Positions 13,369 to 22,213 of a stretch of DNA of 64,000 nt are shown one piece after another (within the stretch, counting starts at the first letter, position 1; every line of letters starts with the position of its first letter). The DNA is taken from the NCBI GenBank assembly GCA_030248195.1, contig JASAND010004077.1, forward strand, positions 1 to 64,000, written 5' to 3'. This DNA is from Trissonchulus latispiculum (taxonomy: Eukaryota > Nematoda > Enoplea > Enoplida > Ironidae). The position numbers were made by a program, and so were the translations under genes. Below the pieces are notes generated by a model. That model ran no database searches. It was not told the DNA's origin and was given only the letters and a program-made list of their open reading frames with translations.

Positions 13369-13783
13369 CAGTTTCCTTAGGGGAGGGGGGGGTAGCCCCC
13401 AAAATTTTCGACCAAATTACCCCCCCCCAGATTTTTTGACTTACCCTCCCCCAACTTTTGGCTACCCCCCCAAACCCCCCCAACGATTTTTGGAGCCGAA
13501 AAGTTAGCTAAATTTGGTCGAAAAATGTTAATTTTTGAAAATTTTTTTCTAAAATTTTGGCCTAAAATCGCTTTAAAACGGTGCAAAAACGCCTAAAACG
13601 TTAAGAACAAGCCTTATTTTGATGAAAAAAGGGCTAAATCACAAAAATTTTTGCATTTTTTGGCTATTTTTCGAAATTTCTAAGGTCCGAATTCTGGGGG
13701 GGGGGTACGGTCCCCATCACATTTCGGAGGTCGGCCAAGATTTCCCCCCCCCCCCACAGACCCAAAGTTCCAGGGAAACTATG
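13369..13783. mobile_element. hAT-like MITE, 'CATAGTTTCCC' family, copy 1
   Basis: The 415-bp element begins CAGTTTCCTTAGGGG and ends CAGGGAAACTATG, and is flanked by exact 8-bp duplications GGCGACAG (13361-13368 and 13784-13791). An 8-bp TSD with short TIRs points to the hAT superfamily. The interior consists of A/T-rich stretches separated by G or C runs of 8-13 bases. No transposase is encoded; overlapping ORFs are by-products of G/C runs. Confidence 0.85.
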
Positions 13784-13858
13784 GGCGACAGGCGTGTTTC
13801 TTTCTGCATTCAGTCAACGGAGATTTGTGGGCGGGTGAGGCGTGAGGCTCCCTGCAAC

Positions 13859-14281
13859 CATAGTTTCCCTGGAAATTTTGGTTGGGGGGGGGCAAACTTC
13901 GAAAATTTGGTGGTCGACCCCCGAAATGTGATGGGGAGTACCCCCCCCCAAATTCGGACCTCAGAGAATTCAAAAAATGGCCTAAAAACGCAAAATATTC
14001 TGTATTTTAACGCTTTTTTTGTCAAAACAAGGCTTGTTTTTATCGTTTTAGGCGTTTTTACACCGTTTTAAACCGATTTTAAGCCAAAATTTGAGAAAAA
14101 ATTTCAAAAAATGACCATTTTTTAGCAAAATTTAGCTAACTTTTTGGCCCCAAAAAGTGCTGGGGGGGGGTTTCGGGGGGGAGTAACCAAAAGTGGGGGG
14201 AGGGATAGTCAAAAAATCTGGGAGGGGGTAAAGTTGGTCGAAAATTTTGGGGGGGGGATACCCCCCCCTAGGGAAACTATG
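13859..14281. mobile_element. hAT-like MITE, 'CATAGTTTCCC' family, copy 2 (opposite orientation)
   Basis: The 423-bp element begins CATAGTTTCCCTGG and ends CTAGGGAAACTATG, flanked by exact 8-bp duplications CCTGCAAC (13851-13858 and 14282-14289). Its interior is an inverted match to copy 1, which makes the pair look like one large palindrome around a unique 75-bp spacer (13784-13858). Confidence 0.85.
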
Positions 14282-14426
14282 CCTGCAACTACTTTTTTCG
14301 GGTGGGGCAAGGTTTTTTATTTAGGCCATAGCTAAGAGCATGGCCTAAATTTTAGAGCTGATAGTTTAAAGAATTTTGGCCATTTAGGCCATAGTTTCCC
14401 TGGAACTTTGGGTCTGGGGGATCACA

Positions 14427-16559
14427 CATAGGTGTACCACCTGTTTGGGTTGGGGGGGGAAGTAGAAGGTCCAAATTTGGCTCGGGGGACCCCACCCAAA
14501 TCCGAAATTTGGGGGGGGGGAGGACCCCCCCTAAACTGTACCCAAGTTTTTTTAGCTAAAAATGCTCCCTTTTCGATGTACAGTACATTAAACGTGCTCA
14601 AAAGCTTCTGTCAATAGTTTTCGTATGCGAAAATAGGGCTTAAAAATTGACAAATTTGTACTAAAATATGCCTAAATTAGCCCAGATTGTGGTTTATAAT
14701 TGCGTATATTACCCTTTGATTGCTATAAATAACCATCTTTAGCTGTTTTAGGTGATTTATAGCCATGGGGTGAAAAAACCCACCCCCTTTTTGGGGGGAA
14801 AAACCCACCCGCCTCCTGGGTCATGGGTTGGAGATATGAGCTCCAAAACATAGCAATAGGAAGCGCGACTCTTTCTAACCTATGTATGCAAAGATCAAGT
14901 CATTTGGTTCACTCCTGCTCATTTTATGACATTTTGAAAATGACAACTATATACTTTTTGGTTCAACCATCCAAAAATTTACCAAAAGTTTGGACCGTTG
15001 TAACTTTTGACTGGGTAGGGTTAGAAAAGTTTTGCAAATATCTGCAATGATGGCAACTCTTCCTCTTTGCACACAGCCAAAATTAGACCGATCCGCTGTA
15101 CCGTTGGTCTGGCACATTGCCAAACGTGGCGGGGAAAAAAACCCACTTTGGGGGGAAAAAAACCCACCCAAATTTTTTTGAAAAATTTTTTAACAACTCA
15201 ACACGGAAACAATTAGAGACTATAGCACGGTACTATCGAGCACGCTGTGTCATCCTATGCGGTCAGTTTCGGACAATTTTGCTTACCTGGCTAGCTAGGT
15301 GCTAAAAACCTTAAAAGTGTCATTTCGCTGCTGGAGGACCCAATACAGGTACAATTGTGGATTTTAACAGCCAATTCTACGTAAAAAACCATTCTCTACA
15401 CGATAGAGTAATAAGTTTTATCAAATTACATCATTTTTAGCATTTTTCAAAAATTGCCCTATGTTATGTGTTAAACTTTATGAAACCTGGCCAGTTGATG
15501 CAGCATTTTCAACAGCACCTGAGATCTCAAAAAAAGCTACTTGGATCGGGTTTTTTGGTGCATACTGACTAAAAAGGGTTGAATTTTACACTGGAAGTGT
15601 CAGAATTGCGATAGAACAATTTTTAAGACCTGTGAGGGGTGGGTTTATTTTCCCCCCATTTGGGTTTTTCCCCCCATTGGGTTTTTTTCCCCCGCTACTT
15701 TTTGCATTATACCGCTCTAACGGTACAACCTACAGAAGTGCAAATGGGCTTAAAAGAAAGCTCTAAGTACGCCAAGTACGATGGTATATAAAGTTCTCAG
15801 ATAACCCTTATAATAAAAAAGTTGCAGCCAAAATCCGAAAATGTGGGTTTTTCCCCCCATGGCTATATATAGCCTATTTTTCTAATTTTTTTCAAAAATT
15901 TTCAGAAGTTGCAAAAAATTTTTTCAAAAATTTTGCATTTTTTACTTGGTTTGGACCCAATTTTAGGGGGGGGGGGAGGGGGGTTTGAGCTCGGCTTGGG
16001 GGGGGGGAGTGGTGGAGGTCGGGGAGGGGGGAGGGGGCATAGATGTGTTGGGGGGGGGGCGGGGGGGACCCCTCCCCCGAAATGGAGGGGTCGCCAACCC
16101 CCCCCTAAAAATTTTTTCCTACCCCTGCCCCCAAATCGATTTTTTCAGACCCCTCCCCCCTAAAAATTTTCAAACCCCTACCTAAATTATTGAAAATTTT
16201 TAGCTAAAAATTCGAAATTTTTCCAAAAAATTCCAAAAATTAGCGAAAAATTGCTAGAATTCGCTTAGTTAAGCTAAAAATCGTTAAAAATAGCTGTAAA
16301 TTGAGAAAATTTTTCAATTTTTTAACGAAAAACCGACTTTTTTCGAATTTTTTCGCCGACCCCCCCTAGAAAATTTTTCTTACCCCTCCCCCCAAATCGA
16401 CTTTTCGCGACCCCCCTCCCCCTTTTTTCGCCAAACCCCCTCCCTACTTCCTGAACCCCCACCCCCACTTTTTTCGCCAGCCACACCTATGGGAGGGGGG
16501 GTCTGGTCTCTCCGTGGGGGGGTCTCACAGGGGGTAAACTGTAGCCTGGTACACCTATG
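14427..16559. mobile_element. hAT-like element, 'CATAGGTGTA' family, 2.1 kb copy
   Basis: Termini CATAGGTGTACCA (14427) and TGGTACACCTATG (ending 16559) with exact 8-bp duplications GGATCACA (14419-14426 and 16560-16567). It is inserted in copy 3 of the CATAGTTTCCC family and in turn carries the TA-flanked element at 14760-15865. G/C runs dominate 15960-16500. No transposase ORF is present. Confidence 0.8.
14760..15865. mobile_element. TA-flanked TIR element with iterated AAAAACCCAC boxes
   Basis: The left end is TAGCCATGGGG followed by TGAAAAAACCCACC; the right end is GTGGGTTTTTCCCCCCATGG then CTA, its reverse complement. TA-rich flanks fit a Tc1/mariner-type TA target. The box GGGGAAAAACCCAC recurs inside in both orientations (about 14798, 15130-15170, 15640-15690). 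Size of 1.1 kb and architecture match the elements at 18176 and 20531. No transposase is seen. Confidence 0.65.
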
Positions 16560-16735
16560 GGATCACATCTTGGCCGACCTCCAAAATTTGATGAGGGTCA
16601 CCCCCACCCCCCAGAATTCGGACCTCTGAAATTTCGAAAAATGGCCAATAAATTGAAAATTTTCTGTAATTTAGTCCTTTTTTCATCAAAATAAAGCTTG
16701 TTTTTACCGTTTTTTCTTTTTTGCACTGTTTTTAA

Positions 16736-17238
16736 CATAGGTGTAACGACGATTTGGATTGGGGGGCCCTCCCCCGGAATTTTGGGGCCCCCCTTTTTAG
16801 ACCCCCCACGACACCCCCCCTAAACCTCCCCCAAAAAATTTTTCTATTTTTATGCCAAAAATTGCATTTTCATTCATTGCTAAAGCCGAAAAACATGAAA
16901 TCATGAAGTAATTTTAACACTAGGCAGGGGTTTTAGACTCGAAAAGTTGACTGCCAACATGTTTCTAAGTCCAGAATAAGGTCAATATTGAGTCTAGAAG
17001 TCCAGAAAACCGTTATAAACGTGTATTTCTCGCGATAATAAACACGCTAAGCCGAAAATTTGGACTTTTTTGAAAAATTTTGCAAAATGGCTATATATAT
17101 ACCCTAACAATGGCCCATTTTTTGGCCAATTTTCGCGCTTTCGGCACGACTACCCCCCCCCCCCCGGAGGCCCCCCAAACTTTCTGGGGGGGGGGGGTGC
17201 AAAAATGGCTGGGGGGTCACCCCTCAATTGCACCTATG
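16736..17238. mobile_element. hAT-like MITE, 'CATAGGTGTA' family, copy 2
   Basis: Begins CATAGGTGTAACG and ends TTGCACCTATG. The flanking 8-mers GTTTTTAA (16728-16735) and GTTTTAAA (17239-17246) match at 7 of 8 positions. The interior has long C and G runs near 17155-17220. Non-coding. Confidence 0.7.
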
Positions 17239-17582
17239 GTTTTAAAACGATTTTAGGTCAAAATTATATATATATATAGGTCAGGTATATAATATGTAGG
17301 TGTGGCTGGGCAAATAATTGGGGGGGGGGTCCCACGAGGGAGGGGGGACCCCCCCCCTAAATTTTCGATTTTATGCCATTTTTGGCCACTTTTGGCCAAA
17401 AATTTGGGGGGGGGAAGCAAAAGTCTGAAAACCTGGGGGGGGGAAGCAAAAGTCTGAAAATCCGGGGGGGGGTCGTAAGGTGGGGGGGGGGTTCGGTTAG
17501 CCCCCCCAAGCATTTTTTCAACCCTCCCCCAAAACTGGAGGGGACGTCCCCCCAACTTGGGGGGGACTGGCCAACAATTGGG

Positions 17583-17854
17583 CATAGGTGTAACGGGGAT
17601 TTGGGTTGGGTGAGGCCCCCTCTCCCCAAATTTTGGGGGCGGGCCCCCTTTTTAGACCTCCCCCAAACCCTCCCAAGACCCACCCCCCTAAAAATATCCG
17701 CATTTTTGGCCAATTTTTCGCGCCGGCGGCACAACTCACCCCCCCCCCCCCCCCCAGTTGGGGGGGGGGCCGGGGCCCCCAAAAATTTTTGGGGTAGTTT
17801 GGAAAAATGGCTGGGGGGGTTGCCCCCCCAAACCTCCCCCCAATTACACCTATG
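17583..17854. mobile_element. hAT-like MITE, 'CATAGGTGTA' family, copy 3
   Basis: The 272-bp element begins CATAGGTGTAACGGGG and ends AATTACACCTATG. It is flanked by exact 8-bp duplications CAATTGGG (17575-17582 and 17855-17862). It is internally similar to the start of copy 2 (GGGGGCCC.CCCC and TTTTTAGACC words). This short copy defines the family termini most cleanly. Confidence 0.85.
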
Positions 17855-17899
17855 CAATTGGGTATGTATTTTTAGGGTAAGTTTTGAAAAAATTTTCAA

Positions 17900-19401
17900 A
17901 AATGTCCAAGTTAGGTACGGCGGATTTGGCATTTTGATCAAAAAATCGGGTTTTAAGCTTGTTGTGACGCTAGAATGGTGCCTACATGTAGTTTTGCACG
18001 ATAAAAACAGCTGAAACAACGCTTTTAAACACTCTAAATGGTTGCTTGCTAGAAATCCGTGCCATGGTTTTTCCCCGCACCATGTTTTTTTCCCCGATTC
18101 GCGGGTAAAAAAATATGGACAAATCCTGTTACTGCCAAAGCTGAGAGAGGTGTAAGAGAAGTTTGAATATATATATAGTCAAGCGGAAAAAACCCACTTT
18201 TCAGATTTTTGGCCAGAACTTTTTAATGGTTTGACATATCGAAATGCTGATTATACAGGTAGCTAGGCCTAGTCGTAAGCTTTCTTATGAGCTATAGAAC
18301 ACCTCTGTAGGGTGTGCCGTTAGCGAGAAAAATTGTCCTAAACTGGCGGGAAAAAACCCAATGCGGGAGAAAACCCATATGCGGGAAAAAAACCCAGCCC
18401 AAAAAATTTTTGGCAAGCTGCCAGGAGCATTTCTAACCATTCCAAATGAAAGAGCGGGTTGTTTTTAGTACAACTGCATCAAAATATATTAGTTTTTGTA
18501 TTAAAATTGAGGTCATATGGTCATTTGAAAATGTTGTATCTTTAACACATAAACAGGCAAATTTTGGAAATTTTTTAAAATTGTTTATTTTCGGCAGTTT
18601 AAGCATCCTATCGTGTAGAAAACGTGTTTTTCTTGTATTTAGAGCCAAACTAGATCCATTTTAAGGCAAAAATAAGCATTTTTGGTCAAAATTGAAATTT
18701 TGGCTTGAAATGGCACAGTGTCCAAATTAGACCCCCTGGACCACCCATAACAGTACGAACCCAGGTAAAACCTATACCATTTTAATCTATAGGCTCTATT
18801 AAACAAATGTATATATGTATATATTGGTTTGACCTTTCCTGTCAATGGTTAGAAAAAAATTTAATTTTGAAAAGTGGGTTTTTTCCCGCCGTGGGTTTTT
18901 TCCCGCCAACTCCAGGTCACCCCCAGGTCGCACCGGAGGGGTCAGAGCAGTGTGACATATACAGTATCATCATGAAGCGCAACAGCTGCCCTACAGGTAC
19001 ATATAATCCGCTTTGGTCTAAGTCTTTCCAGTAGTTCAGGGTGGCCCGGCAAAGTTTGCCAAATTTCGGCACTTGGTCGGACCAAAATTTCCAAAAATTT
19101 CAAAGTCCCAAAAAATTTGTAGGGAAGCAGTGGGACCTATATACCATAATACACCCTCCAGGGTTATTTTGGATGCTCTTCAAGATAGGCTATTAAAATC
19201 CTAGATAGCTCATACCGGTAAGCCCACACAGGGGGTGGGTTCTTTTTTCCCGCATATTGGCGTGGGTTTTTTCCCGCTTGACTATACGATTGGATAGGTA
19301 TTTGCCCACTGTACGTAACGGTATACTCAAACCGATCCAAATCCAAACGAAGAAAAAGTTGGAGGCTTGCTTCCCTATTTATGTCCCCCCCCCTGACTAT
19401 A
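17900..19401. mobile_element. Truncated copy of the 'AGTCAG' TA element, interrupted by another element
   Basis: From about 17906 to 18175, and again from 19285 to 19401, the sequence matches 21240-21617 nearly base for base (for example CTGCCAAAGCTGAGAGAGG and CCGATCCAAATCCAAACG). The left part of the element is missing. The 18176-19284 element sits at the split, where the intact relative reads GTTTGAATATACGATTGG without interruption. Confidence 0.8.
18176..19284. mobile_element. TA-flanked TIR element with iterated GGGAAAAAACCCA boxes
   Basis: Inserted in a TATA of the host element. Left end TAGTCAAGCGGAAAAAACCC, right end GGGTTTTTTCCCGCTTGACT followed by A. The box recurs in four clusters (about 18185, 18348-18395, 18880-18905 and 19240-19278), in both orientations. 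The empty site at 21490-21510 proves the insertion. No transposase is seen. This is probably a non-autonomous Tc1/mariner-like element, judged from the TA target only. Confidence 0.75.
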
Positions 19402-19689
19402 TATAAAATTTTTCAAAAGCGGTCAAATTTGGAGTGAAATAAAAGCCCGAAGCGAACTGAACAACTTTCGCAATAGAACCTCACCCACCCAAACTTGCTG
19501 TGTCGGATATATGTATGTCTTTACCTTCTCTACCGGAATTGATATATAGACATGGGCCCAACACACATAGCATTTTTGTTATGTATATACGTATATATAC
19601 TCGTTGAAAGGATTAAAATTTTGAAATAAGGGTAAATTAAGCAAAAATCAAGTCAACTTCGTACCGACGGCGCGAAAATGTTTTGAAAT

Positions 19690-20480
19690 TTTATGTTTAC
19701 GCTGCGCGCAGCCCGTGGACAATAAAATATTTTTACTTCAGGTTTCGGGGGAGGCAGCCTCCTCCGCCCCTCCTAGCTGGCTTACTTCTACTGGGGGGGG
19801 GTGGGTGTTCCCCCCCATTCGGCGACCTCCCCCCCTCCATTCGAGGAGCCCCCCATAAATTCCGACCTCCCCTCCATAACACCAAAAATAGCCATTTTTA
19901 CCAGTTTTAGCCTAAATTTTCAAAAAATATTCCGGCTTCGCCGGATTTTTACCTTAATTTTCACTATTTTAGCCTAAGAAACACCAAAAATTATTAGTTC
20001 ATTTTTAGCGATGTTTAGCATTTTTACACAAAAACCTAAAAATTTGTCAAAAAATATCCCCCATTTTCGGTGAGCCCCCCATATCAGGGTATTTTTTAGG
20101 GATTTTTTTCCGGGGGGGGGCTTCCCGGGGCCCCCTCCCCCCGGGCCCGGGGGGGGGGAAAGAAATTTTCGGGGGGGGGGGAGATTTTTTTGCCAAAATG
20201 AGCCAAAAAATGGTATTTTTGGCGTATTTTGCATGGTGAAACACAAAAAGTTCTCAAAAATGATAGGATTTAAGGTATAAATAGCCATTTTTATGAAAAA
20301 ATCTCCGGCGACGCCGGAAAATTTTTGAAAATTTGACCATTTTTGGAAAAAATGTAGACCTCATTAAGGGGGGACCCCCAAGCCCGAGCCTGTGTGTGTT
20401 GTCCGCCCCCCATAAATTATGACATACAGCGCCCGCCAACAAGCCGAGCCTGTGTGTGTTGTTGCATAATATACATACAA
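19690..20480. repeat. G/C-run mosaic related to the 'GCTGGGCTTATTCTAG' MITE
   Basis: Holds a terminus-like GCTGGCTTACTTCTAC at 19777, two CCGGCNNCGCCGG hairpins (19932 and about 20304), and G runs at 19790-19800 and 20110-20180. A 22-bp direct repeat (AAGCCCGAGCCTGTGTGTGT at 20381 and again at 20441 with one base missing) flanks a 38-bp segment. No gene is seen. Confidence 0.45.
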
Positions 20481-20530
20481 TACGTTCGTAATATATATAT
20501 ATGTAATATTTCAGGCCGATTACGTATATA

Positions 20531-21617
20531 TAGTCAGAGGGGGGAAAACATGACGGAAAAGAAGGGGAAAAAACATGGTCGCCTACTTGCAACCATTGCA
20601 GGTGCAGCTGCCTAGTATAGCCCATTAGAAAGAGCAAGTCTAGAAGTATACCCTACAGTACCAGATTGGTTTCTAAGTTTGATTCTGTAAGTACAGTACT
20701 TGACCAAAGTTGACCTCCCAAAATTGGCCAAAATGCTAAGGATTTTCGAAAGTTTGCAAGTCTATATCTAACCAACTATCAAACTTTGGCTACTATAAAT
20801 GGGCATGCAGGCATAATTTGACTTGCTCTATCACATGGCAATAGCGGTTTTCCCCTACGTACACCCAGTAAAAAAATATGACCATGTTTTTTCCCCCACA
20901 TTGGGTCCACTAGAGCGGGGAAAAACATGGTGACCAAATTTTAAACTTTTTGCGTATGCTTCAGGAAGGCGTAACTAATGCTTCTATAGGAAAGAGAATG
21001 CTTTAAAACCACTAAAAACCTCAAAATATGCCAACTTTGAGCATTTTTGAAGCTTCTAGCTCGAAAATTTGATTTGCAGCATCAACATGCCAGGTTTCAT
21101 AAGTTTCTATGGTAAAAATGAAAATTTTGAAAAAACTTAAAAAATGATGGAATATTGCAATTTTAAAAACAACTAACTTGTTTCTAGTGATATTCTGCAT
21201 ATTATGGCCAGTTCCCAGCAGGTTTCATGCCCAAACAAGTTAGATACGGCGGATTTGGCATTTTGACCAAAAAATCGGGTTTTAAGCATGTTGTGACGCT
21301 AGAATGGTGCCTAGGTAGTATTGCACGCTAAAAACAGCTGAAACAACGCTTTTAAACCACTCTAAATGGTTGCTTGCTAGAAATCCGTGCCATGTTTTTT
21401 TCCCCGCACCATGTTTTTTCCCCGATTGGCGGGTAAAAAAACATGGACAAATCCTGTTACTGCCAAAGCTGAGAGAGGTGTAAGAGAAGTTTGAATATAC
21501 GATTGGATAGGTATTTGCCCACGGTACGTAAGGGTATACTCAAACCGATCCAAATCCAAACGAAGAAAAAGTTGGAGGCTTGCTTCCCTATTTATGTTCC
21601 CCCCCCCCCCCTGACTA
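20531..21617. mobile_element. TA-flanked TIR element with iterated CCATGTTTTTTCCCC boxes ('AGTCAG' family)
   Basis: The left end is TAGTCAGAGGGGGGAAAACA and the right end is the complement CCCCCCTGACTA, both in TA repeats. The box GGGGAAAAAACATGG recurs at about 20545-20578, 20880-20930 and 21390-21445 in both orientations. Length of 1.09 kb and layout equal those of the 18176 and 14760 elements, but the box core is CATG in place of CCCA. A second, truncated copy lies at 17900-19401. Non-coding. Confidence 0.75.
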
Positions 21618-21641
21618 TATACATTATACATACTTGGCTAC

Positions 21642-22033
21642 GCTGGGCTTATTCTAGTGGGGGGGGTCCCCCCATAAACACCCTTCCCCCCCAAATCGTC
21701 CCCCCCCCCAAAAATCGCCCCCCCCCCCAAAAAAAAGTGGGCGCCCCTTTTCGTACCAAATTTTGCCCTGAAAAAATCGCTCAGAAGGCCAAATTTTCAA
21801 AAATTTTCCGGCTTCGCCGGAGATTTTTACTCAATTTTTGCCCTTTTCAACACTAAATCTGCTTATTTTTGCTATGAAAATCAACTTTTATAGTATATGC
21901 CAGAAAAATAGCGCTATTTTTAGCATATTTTTCGAAAAATTTTCGCCCCCCCCAAAAATTCCTTGCCCCTCGGACCTTTGGGGGGGGGGCCCAAGAAGCC
22001 CCCCCAAGAAAAAATCCCTAGAATAAGCCCAGC
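21642..22033. mobile_element. MITE with GCTGGGCTTATTCTAG termini
   Basis: Termini GCTGGGCTTATTCTAG (21642) and CTAGAATAAGCCCAGC (ending 22033) are perfect inverted repeats of 16 bp. TA lies on both sides with one extra base on the left. The centre holds the hairpin CCGGCTTCGCCGG (21808-21820). It ends about 180 bp upstream of the first recognised coding exon of the 22-29 kb gene. Relatives occur at 23466-23765 and 32146-32461. Confidence 0.75.
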
Positions 22034-22213
22034 TATGTAGTATATAATATACTGGTCTAATTCTATCGACGTATATATCTATTATCTGTTTGTGGGGCTT
22101 TTTTGCTGTATATATATACGTACTTGTATATATATATACCCATATATATATATACCCAGCGTGCCTAGGTATTCCGTAATACACACACAAGTACGCAACA
22201 GAAGCTTTTCGCA

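Larger units (their letters stand above)
14390..17270. mobile_element. hAT-like MITE, 'CATAGTTTCCC' family, copy 3, disrupted by two insertions
   Basis: Starts CATAGTTTCCCTGGAAC at 14390. Its body continues across the element at 14427-16559 (TCTTGGCCGACCTCC at about 16568 corresponds to the complement of 13730) and across the element at 16736-17238 (a TTTTAAAACGATTTTAGG word resumes at about 17240 as in copy 2 near 14070). The right terminus is lost in TA-rich sequence after about 17260, so the end is approximate. Confidence 0.55.

Noticed and set aside
17357..18019. Overlapping 210-220 codon ORFs on both strands, Pro/Gly-rich
   Set aside because: G and C homopolymers lack stop codons in most frames; the ORFs cross MITE borders at 17583 and 17854 and have no domain.
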